A DNA stretch of 64,000 bases from CBDCWO01 sp965223405. Its GTDB lineage: Bacteria > Bacteroidota > Bacteroidia > Chitinophagales > Saprospiraceae. The stretch spans positions 3,906,001 to 3,970,000 of the forward strand of contig CBDCWO010000006.1 of assembly GCA_965223405.1 (NCBI GenBank). The letters are read 5' to 3'. The position numbers were made by a program, and so were the translations under genes. The notes below the pieces were generated by a model, which saw nothing but the letters and a program-made list of their open reading frames with translations, ran no database searches and had not been told where the DNA came from. This document shows, one piece after another, positions 44,202-52,552 of the stretch (position 1 is its first letter; each line of letters begins with the position of its first letter).

Positions 44202-44609
44202 TCAGGATTGCTTTAGGCTAAACCAATTACCGGAATTATCCTTAAAATTTGCAGAAATTCCTGCAGGGGTTTCTGTTGGAGGGTCTTTGAATTCCACACC
44301 ATTTGCAGATAGTTCCTCGTAGGTGGCATAAATATCTGTACATTCGAATACACACCATCCTAAAATACCAGCACTGACCAATTGCTTAACTTGATCTGCG
44401 GATTTCCTGTCGAAAAAAGGACCTTCACTGGCCTTCATCAATACAATTTCAATATCCCTTTGATTTGGAGGTGCTACAGATATCCATTTTTTTGTAGGCC
44501 CCAATGAAATATTGGCTTTCAGGTCAAATCCTAATTTATGGGTATAAAATTCAAGCGCTGCTTCTTGGTCATTGACATAAATAAATGTATGTGTAAGTTT
44601 GGTGATCAT
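44202..44609 (-). CDS. VOC-family (glyoxalase/bleomycin resistance-like) protein
   Basis: A 135-residue complete VOC protein with two beta-alpha-beta-beta-beta modules: THTFIYVNDQEAALEFYTHKLGF at the start, and WCVFECTDIYATYEELSANGVEF plus ANFKDNSGNWFSL at the end. His7 and a C-terminal acidic position could bind metal, but the second metal Glu is not clear. Members bind or modify small toxic molecules. It follows the AraC-type gene on the same strand by 137 bp and is its likely target. Confidence 0.87.
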   Translation of the reverse strand: MITKLTHTFIYVNDQEAALEFYTHKLGFDLKANISLGPTKKWISVAPPNQRDIEIVLMKASEGPFFDRKSADQVKQLVSAGILGWCVFECTDIYATYEELSANGVEFKDPPTETPAGISANFKDNSGNWFSLKQS

Positions 44610-44746
44610 AATTTTTTCTGCAAAATAAATTATTTTGACAATTCATATTGTTATCGAAAATTGCTATCCTGGCAAAGCATGTTTTTGGCTGAAGATAATG
44701 TAACTATTTTTGCCCAATTTTCGCTCAGGTATGGATCCATAAGATC

Positions 44747-45181
44747 TCAAGCAATTGTCAACTTATGAGCCAATGTAAAGCAACCGGGAATTTGACTCAA
44801 TGGATCTGATTTTCTTTTTTTTTCGAGGTCAAGAAATGCATTTCTAAATTCGGTTGGGGTTTGTGAGGTTATCCTTTTAAAAAGGTTGCAAAAAGAACTC
44901 ACACTGTCAAAACCTACCTCATAGCATATTTTTGATATCGAATCATCAGTCCATTTAAGCTGATGTTTAGCATTCTGTAACCTTACTGAAATCAGATATT
45001 GATGAGGTGTCATACCATACATTTGCTTGAATAAACGAATAAAATGGTATTTTGAAATATGGGCTTCAGCTATCATTGCGTTCAGACTAATACTCTCGGC
45101 AAATGAATGATCTAAATACTTTTTAGTCTTAACAACTCTTAAATACAAATATTTCTTATGGTAATTCATGGTGATTGTCAC
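44747..45181 (-). CDS. AraC-type DNA-binding protein, HTH-only
   Basis: A 144-residue protein made almost wholly of the AraC/XylS DNA-binding domain. It shows a first helix-turn-helix (SISLNAMIAEAHISKYHFIRLFKQMYGMTPHQYL) and a second with the family signature ISKICYEVGFDSVSSFCNLFKRITSQTPTEFR. There is no sensor domain, so it is constitutive or depends on a partner. It lies upstream of the VOC gene in the same direction, like AraC-VOC pairs common in Bacteroidota. Confidence 0.85.
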   Translation of the reverse strand: MTITMNYHKKYLYLRVVKTKKYLDHSFAESISLNAMIAEAHISKYHFIRLFKQMYGMTPHQYLISVRLQNAKHQLKWTDDSISKICYEVGFDSVSSFCNLFKRITSQTPTEFRNAFLDLEKKRKSDPLSQIPGCFTLAHKLTIA

Positions 45182-45269
45182 GATTTATACCTCTCAGGTA
45201 GTTTGAAGTTTTGAGCGGTTCAATTTTTCGTAGTGCCTATGTTTTTCTTAACACAGAGCGAATTCTGCC

Positions 45270-46220
45270 CTATCTCTCCATATCCAACACATCCTGTACA
45301 GAAAAATGGATAAAGGTGAAACATTCCGGAACGTGTGAATCCCATACCCCGTGCGGACTCCAGGCCCATCCTCCTGAGTCTTTCACCGGCGGGGCTTCCT
45401 TGTACTGATTGAATCTTGAAAAATCCATCCGCCACACATCTTCTGAGTTGGGTGGAATACTGCGATCTTCTCCCTTTGATAGAATGGCAAGACTGGACCA
45501 GGGAAGGGCAAGCTCCACCGTCCAGCCGCGATCGCGATCCGAATTATCATTGATCGTTCCATCGGTAGCCACGGCACTCTTTAATCCCTCCAGATCCCAG
45601 CGCCAAAATCCAACCCGACGTCCCCGGGGATGGGCTTTGTACCCAACCCCTGGAAATATCCTGCGCCCCGGGGCATCCGGTTCAAATTCCGGCAAGGTGT
45701 CCCAGCCATCGCGACTATAAGCGTCTTCCCAGATAAAAAACACTTCGTAGATCGTGCCGTAACTATTGATTTCAAATTCATAATAGGTATCCGGCCCGGC
45801 AATAAACAATTCGACATCATTGTTTTGATAAATCAATCCATCCCGCTTGGTAATGGAGGCTTCCAGATTCGGTTCCTCCACCCAATAGGCCACATAGAGG
45901 TAGGTGTCGTCCCAGAGTACCGCCGCCCGGGTATCGTGAATGGTTTCCGCCCCGGATACCAGATCTCTGAATCTCGAAGATTTCGGAGCTTTTTTCCATG
46001 CTTCTTCGGTAAGGTTTCCGTCGATCTTGAGAGTCTGTGACACCCGGTGTGCCTGATAATGAGGAATGTCAAATTGATCGCATGGCCATTTCAAAGTATC
46101 AGTAACAGCCGGACCATTATGGCGGTATAAGCCACTTTTCTCGCAGTCTGTTTCCGGAGTAGACCAACCTGCGATCAACAAAAAACTGTATAATAGGATA
46201 TTGAATTTTATCATACTCAA
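45270..46220 (-). CDS. Secreted CBM9-like carbohydrate-binding protein
   Basis: A 316-residue protein with a Sec signal (FNILLYSFLLIAGWSTP). Its body matches the carbohydrate-binding family 9-like beta-sandwich: SQTLKIDGNLTEEAWKKAP, AVLWDDTYLYVAYWVEEP, NDVELFIAGPDTYYEFEINSYGTIYEVFF, GWTVELALPWSSLA, and the end WRMDFSRFNQYKEAP with WSPHG. In this family the sandwich binds sugars, and free-standing secreted versions are common beside glycoside hydrolases. It is a paralog of the protein at 62408. Ends in an acidic tail without a sorting domain. Confidence 0.85.
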   Translation of the reverse strand: MSMIKFNILLYSFLLIAGWSTPETDCEKSGLYRHNGPAVTDTLKWPCDQFDIPHYQAHRVSQTLKIDGNLTEEAWKKAPKSSRFRDLVSGAETIHDTRAAVLWDDTYLYVAYWVEEPNLEASITKRDGLIYQNNDVELFIAGPDTYYEFEINSYGTIYEVFFIWEDAYSRDGWDTLPEFEPDAPGRRIFPGVGYKAHPRGRRVGFWRWDLEGLKSAVATDGTINDNSDRDRGWTVELALPWSSLAILSKGEDRSIPPNSEDVWRMDFSRFNQYKEAPPVKDSGGWAWSPHGVWDSHVPECFTFIHFSVQDVLDMER

Positions 46221-46560
46221 AGTTTATTGTTGAAGATGTTTTTACACAACTTCATTACCTATCTCAAATTCACTTACGCTAAGATATTAAGATTTAATTT
46301 GTAAAGTAACTCCTCTGCTCAAGGGATTTTTGGCACGGTACTTTTTTCAAAGCGGGTACAACATCAAGTATGGGGATACCTAGCGAAGTATTTGCCCAAA
46401 ATTTTGATTAGCCTTACGAAATGAAATAACACTCAACTATTCTTGTTATTCATATCTAAAAGTAATATCTTTTATGATCTTAAACTTTCACACGGTTCAC
46501 TTTCCCGTCACTAATGAACATAGTGCCAATTAATAACACTTAACAAAATATCAATCTGAT
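46221..46560. other. Divergent promoter region
   Basis: The 340-bp region between the CBM9-like gene (minus) and the LRR gene (plus) should contain both promoters. It is AT-rich near 46440-46560. No consensus element is clear enough to call. Confidence 0.4.
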
Positions 46561-49230
46561 ATGAATTATAGAATTCTCTTACTATTCTTATGTCTCCCTC
46601 TGTATTCTTTTACTCAAAATGACTCTCTGGCCCTGGTACAGTTTTACCAGGACATGGAGGGTGAGGATTGGACCAATCAATGGGACTTTAGCAAACCGAT
46701 AAAATCATGGTATGGATTGGATGTAACTGCGGGAAACAGGGTTTATGGCATTTCTTTGAATGACAATAATTTAAAAGGTTCCTTGTCCGAATCCATTCTT
46801 CAATTGACGGAGATGAGAAATTTTGCGATCAGTGAGGACAGTATCTGGGGTACCATTCCCGATAGCATACACCTACTCAAAAAACTGCAATATTTTTATT
46901 GCGCACACACGCAAGTTTCGGGAAGTATTCCGTCCAAAATGGGAGAACTTCCGGATGTTACCAATATCTATTTAATTAGTAATCAACTTACAGATACACT
47001 CCCATCTTCTCTCGCAAATTTGGACCAATTATTTGATTTTGATGTAAGAGGAAACCAGTTGAAAGGTGTAATTCCAGCAGGAATGGGTAATAATCCCATG
47101 CTCAGAAGTTTTAGGATTTCAAATAATGATTTTGAAGGAGCAGTACCTATAGACTTAAAGAATGCAACCGAATTGAAGCATCTGGATTTGTTTGGGAATC
47201 GGTTAGAGGATTTTCCGGTAGATTTAATGGTCAATATGACAAAATTGGAACTTGCCAATTTAGGTAATAATCAATTTTCCGGTCCTTTCCCAAATTTGCC
47301 TGATAGTATCGAATCATTTGGTTGCGCAGATAATAGGTTTACGGGTGAAATTCCGAATTCTGTGAAAGATTTGATTAATCTAAGTTCCCTGGATATACGG
47401 AGAAATTGCTTTACCGGGATCCCTGACTTTACCGGCCACCCTTCCCTTCAGTTTTTAGATGTTGGGGGTAATCAACTTACCTTTACCGATGTGTTGCCCA
47501 ATATTGGCCTCACGCAATATTATACCTACAATGATATGAAACCGGTTGGGAAAGATACGACGGTATATGTTCCATTTGGATCGGATTATGAACATCGATT
47601 TGCAATCGATACATCGATTAATAACAAGACTTTCTTGTTTTTCAAGGACGGGATATCCGGGATGACTAATGCAAACGGAATCTTGGAATTTTCTAGCTTT
47701 TCTGCATCGGATACCGGTACGTACCATGTAGAGATTACCCATCCCGATGCACCGGATTTAACCCTTACCTCCTATAAGTTAAGACTTAGAACCAACATTA
47801 ACCAGGATTCGCTTGCCCTGGTAAGGTTTTACCAGGAGATGGATGGTGATAATTGGATAAACCAATGGGATTTTAGCCAACCGGTTGATACCTGGACTGG
47901 GGTCACTTTAAAAGATCAAAGAATATCTGAATTATATTTATATGACAACCATTTAAAAGGTTCGTTATCAACGGCATTTTTAGCTTTACCGGAATTGAAA
48001 GAGATTACTTTAGGGAATGACAGTATTTGGGGTACCCTCCCTGACAGTATTTTTTTATTGAAAAAACTTCAATCTATTAATATTACCAGTACCCAATTGT
48101 CAGGTGCCATTCCGGTATCTATCGGTGACCTGCAAGAAATGAGCAGAATCAATCTATCCATTAACAACCTTAATGAACCACTGCCAAATTCGTTATCGAA
48201 ATTAAGCAAACTGACATTTTTTAAAGTCAGTCAAAATCAAATACCCGGTGAAATTCCTCCGGATATGGGAGTTATGCCTGGATTAAGAATCTTCCATATC
48301 GGTGCAAATTTGATAGAAGGAGCCGTTCCTTCCGGATTTAAACATGCCACAGCAATGGTGGAGATGAATTTATACCAAAATAAATTAACAACTTTGCCCG
48401 TCGATCTCTTGGTTAGCATGGATAAATTGAATCGAATTGAACTTGCTGATAATGAATTCAAGGGATCTTTGCCTTCACTTCCCGCCAATGTATTCTATCT
48501 TGGTTGTAGTAATAATCAATTCAGCGGCAAAGTTCCTTCGGCATATGTAGATTTGCAAAATCTTGGGGCTTTGATTTTACAAAACAACTACCTTAGTGAA
48601 ATTCCGGATTTCAATAATCATCCCGAGCTCAAAACATTAAATATTTATGGGAATCAATTTACCTTTGAGGATGTACTTCCCAATATTGGATCAGTTGAGT
48701 TTTACCGATATTACAATATGAAAACAGTAGGTACCGATACCACAATTGGTGTTCAGTTAGGTTCTATGTTTTCTCATCAATTTGCGATTGATACCTCAAT
48801 AACCAACAAGACTTTTCTTTTTTTCAAAGATGGAGTATCCTGGATGTCAAATACAACAGGTATATTGGAATTTTCCAACTTTTCTGTTTCAGATACCGGA
48901 ACTTATCATGTAGAGATTACTCATCCTGATGCTCCTGATTTGACCCTGGAGTCTTATCGGGTGATCTTGACCACAAATATTACTACAAGCACCCAAGTAT
49001 CAACTCCAGACCTTGATATAAAAATCTATCCGAATCCGGTAGCCGATTTCCTTCATCTTAAGCGTTCAATTTCAACGCCGGTTGAAATTGAAATTTATAA
49101 CCTCTTAGGCAGAAGTTTCTTAAAACGTACATTAAAGGAAGAAGGAGGTGTTCCGGTTGATAATCTGCTACCAGGAGTATATTTTATTAGGATTAAGGAT
49201 GAAGCATTTGCAAAATTTATTAAAAATTAA
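46561..49230 (+). CDS. Secreted leucine-rich-repeat protein with T9SS type A sorting domain, internally duplicated
   Basis: An 889-residue protein with a Sec signal (MNYRILLLFLCLPLYSFTQ). Two homologous halves follow, about residues 20-418 and 419-825. Each has an N-cap like LRR receptor ectodomains (SLALVQFYQDMEGEDWTNQWDF), a run of plant-type LRRs (L-x-G-x-I/L-P-x-x-L/I), and an Ig-like strand pair ending DTGTYHVEITHPDAPDLTL. The C-terminal 75 residues (KIYPNPVADFLHLK ... GVYFIRIKDEAFAKFI) are a Por secretion (T9SS type A) domain. It is therefore exported through the outer membrane and attached or released at the surface. A role in adhesion or binding is inferred. Confidence 0.92.
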   Translation: MNYRILLLFLCLPLYSFTQNDSLALVQFYQDMEGEDWTNQWDFSKPIKSWYGLDVTAGNRVYGISLNDNNLKGSLSESILQLTEMRNFAISEDSIWGTIPDSIHLLKKLQYFYCAHTQVSGSIPSKMGELPDVTNIYLISNQLTDTLPSSLANLDQLFDFDVRGNQLKGVIPAGMGNNPMLRSFRISNNDFEGAVPIDLKNATELKHLDLFGNRLEDFPVDLMVNMTKLELANLGNNQFSGPFPNLPDSIESFGCADNRFTGEIPNSVKDLINLSSLDIRRNCFTGIPDFTGHPSLQFLDVGGNQLTFTDVLPNIGLTQYYTYNDMKPVGKDTTVYVPFGSDYEHRFAIDTSINNKTFLFFKDGISGMTNANGILEFSSFSASDTGTYHVEITHPDAPDLTLTSYKLRLRTNINQDSLALVRFYQEMDGDNWINQWDFSQPVDTWTGVTLKDQRISELYLYDNHLKGSLSTAFLALPELKEITLGNDSIWGTLPDSIFLLKKLQSINITSTQLSGAIPVSIGDLQEMSRINLSINNLNEPLPNSLSKLSKLTFFKVSQNQIPGEIPPDMGVMPGLRIFHIGANLIEGAVPSGFKHATAMVEMNLYQNKLTTLPVDLLVSMDKLNRIELADNEFKGSLPSLPANVFYLGCSNNQFSGKVPSAYVDLQNLGALILQNNYLSEIPDFNNHPELKTLNIYGNQFTFEDVLPNIGSVEFYRYYNMKTVGTDTTIGVQLGSMFSHQFAIDTSITNKTFLFFKDGVSWMSNTTGILEFSNFSVSDTGTYHVEITHPDAPDLTLESYRVILTTNITTSTQVSTPDLDIKIYPNPVADFLHLKRSISTPVEIEIYNLLGRSFLKRTLKEEGGVPVDNLLPGVYFIRIKDEAFAKFIKN

Positions 49231-49266
49231 ATCTGGAAATTCCTTACCATTTTAATAATTAAAAAA

Positions 49267-49292
49267 GCTCTTGAATCTCACTGACCAAGAGC
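49267..49292. terminator. Hairpin after the LRR gene
   Basis: Perfect 7-bp arms GCTCTTG/CAAGAGC with a 12-nt loop, preceded by a run of six A. The A run makes it a good intrinsic terminator only for minus-strand transcription. On the plus strand the T tract is missing. Confidence 0.4.
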
Positions 49293-49492
49293 CTACTGAA
49301 AGTATGAAAGATATGTCCAAGTGTATTTTTAAAGGGTGTCCTATGGTGGTGTGTATTTAAAAAAGAAAAAGGTTACCTGGATAAAAAGAAAAACTTCTAA
49401 AGTCAGGTTTTTTAATAGCAGAAACTTATTGCCGTATCCAAGAATTCGCAACTCCAATCTTTCTCCTTATCTTAATAGATAAATACTACATC

Positions 49493-51337
49493 ATGCCCAA
49501 TCTATTTGACTTTCATACCCACACGACCTTAAAACCCTATCATAACAAAGACCAAAACGGAGATTTCCCCAATCCGGATCATTGGGATGAACCGGCATTT
49601 GAGACCATGACAGAGCAGGTCTACAACCGGGTAGTAGACAGCCTGGTGCCCCAAATCATCCTCCGGGCTCAGTCTTATTTACAAGCATATCATTGCGGAA
49701 ATGGACGTTGTATTTGCATCTCCCTCTACCCGCTGGAATACGGATTTGTGAAAACACGTAACTATCTCCGCATTTCACAGGGATTAATCAGTTTTTTGAT
49801 TAACGTTTTTAATAATGATAGTCTCAAAATCAAACTCAAACTGCGTAAGGTGCTGGCAGCAGTAGTCGGTATTCACCATGAAAAAGTAAAAATTCTTTAC
49901 GATCGTGGTTACAATTACTACCATGATCTGGTGGGTGAAACTGACAATTTGTTACGACAGATCCCTCGGGAATATGAAGGCCAGCTGATTGTCCCGGTAG
50001 TGGTGAAAGATTATCAGCAGATACTGAACCTAGATTTAAGTACTCATTTGGTATTTATACTAAGTATCGAAGGGGTGCATTCATTTATTTCTACTACCCA
50101 TTTACCTAAAAAGGTCAATGTGCGAAATTTACATCAGCGCAGATACCGGAAATATTTACCTCAGATCTATCAACAAACGGTACAAAATATCCTGGACTTC
50201 AAGTCGAAGTATCCTCTATTCCTCATTACATTTGCCCATCATTTTTACAATTTATTTTGCGGACATGCCCGCTCTATACCGGGTCTTTTATTCAACCAAA
50301 GAGCGAAATACTTCAGACAGGGAATTACTTCTCAAGGGTACCAATTGCTGGATGTTTTACTCGACCGTCAGCTGGAGAATGGTCAACGACTGCCTAGGGT
50401 GTTGATAGATACCAAACATATGTCGGTTCAAAGCCGGATTGACTACCACCGATTCATTGGGAAAAAGCGTAATGCCGGAGATGATATACCCATAATTCAG
50501 ACACACACAGCAGTATCAGGAAGAAAATCTATGTATGTCCATGATCTGTCTACCGGATTCGTCGAAGATCCCATCGAGGGTGAGGTCATGGCGGAAAACG
50601 CCGATACCCTGGTAACGATTGCGTTGAATCTATTCGATGATGAAATTATCGATATACTTAGGACCGGTGGTCTGATCGGTATAATGCTGGATGAAAAACG
50701 GATCCTCGGCAAGCGATTTCCAACTTTTACACCTCAGAGCCAATACACACTCACCAATAAACAAGGTAAATCGAAGTCCTATCTAATCAAGAGTCCCAGT
50801 AGTTATAAAGAAGCAAAAAAACGACTTGGGAAATATCTATTCCGTCAAAAATACAACTCATTGCACCGGGAAGACTCCCAGGATCCGGATATTCAGGATA
50901 CCCGTCTGAAGATTAGAGCAAGGACTCAGGATAATATCGACCAAATCCGAAATGCACTAAAACCCATGTTATGTTCGCTCTTTCTCAATCAGCTTTTCCA
51001 TATTGCCCGTGTGTATCAGGATCACGCGGCATTGGACGACGCCGGAAATGTGATTGTTGAAAAGGCCGGTAAAGTATGGAGTCATATATGTATCGGATCT
51101 GATTTTGATGGAGTAATAAATCCTTTGGATGCGTATCCCGATGCAAGTTATCTTCAAGAGTTCGTTAATGATCTGAGCCGATTCTGGCAAAGCCACCTGC
51201 AGGTATCGGAATTCAACCAGTACTTATTTGGATTTACGCCGGCGGAGATTGTTGAAAAAATAGCCTGGAGCAATGCTATGGGTTTTTTGAAAAAGTATTT
51301 CTCGATGAAATACCGCTATGGTACTTTAGTTGTCTGA
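49493..51337 (+). CDS. Large M19-like (renal dipeptidase-type) metallohydrolase
   Basis: A 614-residue cytoplasmic protein without a signal. It carries the signatures of the membrane dipeptidase M19 group of amidohydrolases: H8-T-H10 in FDFHTHTTLKPY, the Glu in LVFILSIEGVHSF, His in LITFAHHFYN, the strand VLIDTKHMS with PIIQTHTAVSG, GGLIGIMLDE, and ICIGSDFDGVINP, the family's closing motif. The usual enzyme is about 350-400 residues; this one is about 200 longer, with extra segments at 60-150 and 400-480. Metal-dependent peptidase or amidase activity is inferred. It is followed by a membrane-protein gene after 58 bp. Confidence 0.7.
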   Translation: MPNLFDFHTHTTLKPYHNKDQNGDFPNPDHWDEPAFETMTEQVYNRVVDSLVPQIILRAQSYLQAYHCGNGRCICISLYPLEYGFVKTRNYLRISQGLISFLINVFNNDSLKIKLKLRKVLAAVVGIHHEKVKILYDRGYNYYHDLVGETDNLLRQIPREYEGQLIVPVVVKDYQQILNLDLSTHLVFILSIEGVHSFISTTHLPKKVNVRNLHQRRYRKYLPQIYQQTVQNILDFKSKYPLFLITFAHHFYNLFCGHARSIPGLLFNQRAKYFRQGITSQGYQLLDVLLDRQLENGQRLPRVLIDTKHMSVQSRIDYHRFIGKKRNAGDDIPIIQTHTAVSGRKSMYVHDLSTGFVEDPIEGEVMAENADTLVTIALNLFDDEIIDILRTGGLIGIMLDEKRILGKRFPTFTPQSQYTLTNKQGKSKSYLIKSPSSYKEAKKRLGKYLFRQKYNSLHREDSQDPDIQDTRLKIRARTQDNIDQIRNALKPMLCSLFLNQLFHIARVYQDHAALDDAGNVIVEKAGKVWSHICIGSDFDGVINPLDAYPDASYLQEFVNDLSRFWQSHLQVSEFNQYLFGFTPAEIVEKIAWSNAMGFLKKYFSMKYRYGTLVV

Positions 51338-51395
51338 AAGAATCTCATGTCATAGAAATAGACTGGTCTAAGTAAAGAAGTGATTAAAAAATAAC

Positions 51396-52085
51396 ATGAA
51401 AATATCCAAATCCAAATACGGACTGGTTGGCGTATTGGTCATGATCATTATCTCGATGCAAATGATGAATCGAAATAGTCCATGTTTCGGCGACCTGCCC
51501 TATGGTTTTTGGTCACGCAATGCCGTTGTCGCCCTTGAATTCATCCAATCACAAGTTGATCTGGATCAAATCTTAAACGGACACGATTCGGAATGTTTTA
51601 GTACTCGAAGTGAGCGTCTTGATTATTTTTCCCAGTCCCTTAAATGGGATAGTTTATTCATCATAGGTTACGGCCTTTTGTTTATTCTTTTCACTCATTT
51701 TTTTATTCCGAAATCCAGGTTAAAGATGACTAGGGTATGTTTGCTAGGAATAGGGTTGATCTGTATTTTTGACTTTGCAGAAAATTATTTCTTAAGAGAA
51801 GTCCTGGAACGTCCCGATAATATTCTTTCCTCACGTCAATGGATGTACCCATTTGCCTTCTGTAAATGGACTCTTCTGTTCGGATTGTCTTTAGTACTAG
51901 GATTTTTCAGTATCCAATCGAAAATTATCGGAAAGAGATTTCTCTTACTTTTCGGAATTTCTTTATTGATTTTTATTCTGTGGCCCCTGCGGCCATTAAC
52001 ATGGATTGGCAATCCGACTCAATGGATCCTGGTATTAAGTCTCATTACCTGGGTTTGGATGATTGTTAAGGGATTTTTTAAGTAA
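51396..52085 (+). CDS. Integral membrane protein, unknown function
   Basis: A 229-residue protein with six predicted membrane helices: one at the N-terminus (about 9-23), then 87-107, 117-133, 148-170, 178-195 and 202-222. An extracellular-like loop between helices 1 and 2 contains two cysteines (SPCFGDLPYG and HDSECFS), which could form a disulfide. I do not recognise the family. It may be co-transcribed with the M19-like gene. Confidence 0.6.
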   Translation: MKISKSKYGLVGVLVMIIISMQMMNRNSPCFGDLPYGFWSRNAVVALEFIQSQVDLDQILNGHDSECFSTRSERLDYFSQSLKWDSLFIIGYGLLFILFTHFFIPKSRLKMTRVCLLGIGLICIFDFAENYFLREVLERPDNILSSRQWMYPFAFCKWTLLFGLSLVLGFFSIQSKIIGKRFLLLFGISLLIFILWPLRPLTWIGNPTQWILVLSLITWVWMIVKGFFK

Positions 52086-52552
52086 ATCGCACAGGACGAA
52101 AGTAGCTGCATCTTTGGTGTCGGGTTTCATATTATCGGGTTGTAGATGGCTAAATAAGGAGGTCGGTGCTCGGGACGGTTATCGGTGGTCGGTCATCGGT
52201 GATCGGTGAATGTGTCAAGCGGTTTTGAGTTTGTCAGTAAAATTCTGGTGCATTCGTGTCCCTGTGTTGAGATCCTGAACCAGTCTGCTAAAGCATCCTG
52301 ATCAGGATGACGGTATTATTATTTTAAATGCCACATCCACACATTCTCACTACAACTTGCTGACAGCGAAGCTCGTCTATGCTGACAGCGAAGCTCGTCA
52401 GTACAATACTCACTACTTTTTTTCCTAGGTTTATGGGTATCAATGGTTTTCAGTTGTCTGTCTTCTGACTTCTGTTTTATATCTTCTCTATTCAATAATT
52501 CCTTATATTCAGGCATCATTGTACTATTCAAAGATCAAATTTTCAAAGTGAT
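52086..52552. other. Non-coding gap with short direct repeats and a degenerate repeat B
   Basis: Around 52170-52210 the motif ATCGGTG/GTCGGTC recurs. At 52275-52328 the sequence TCTGCTAAAGC ... CGGTATTATTATTTT resembles the loop of repeat B, with an inserted palindrome ATCCTGATCAGGAT. The 20-mer TGCTGACAGCGAAGCTCGTC is duplicated in tandem (52358-52377 and 52380-52399). The sulfatase start follows at 52553. Confidence 0.45.

Noticed and set aside
45409..46072. Several overlapping frames on both strands over the CBM9-like gene
   Set aside because: They are shadows of the GC-richer CBM9-like gene; only the minus-strand 316-residue frame has a signal peptide and domain motifs.
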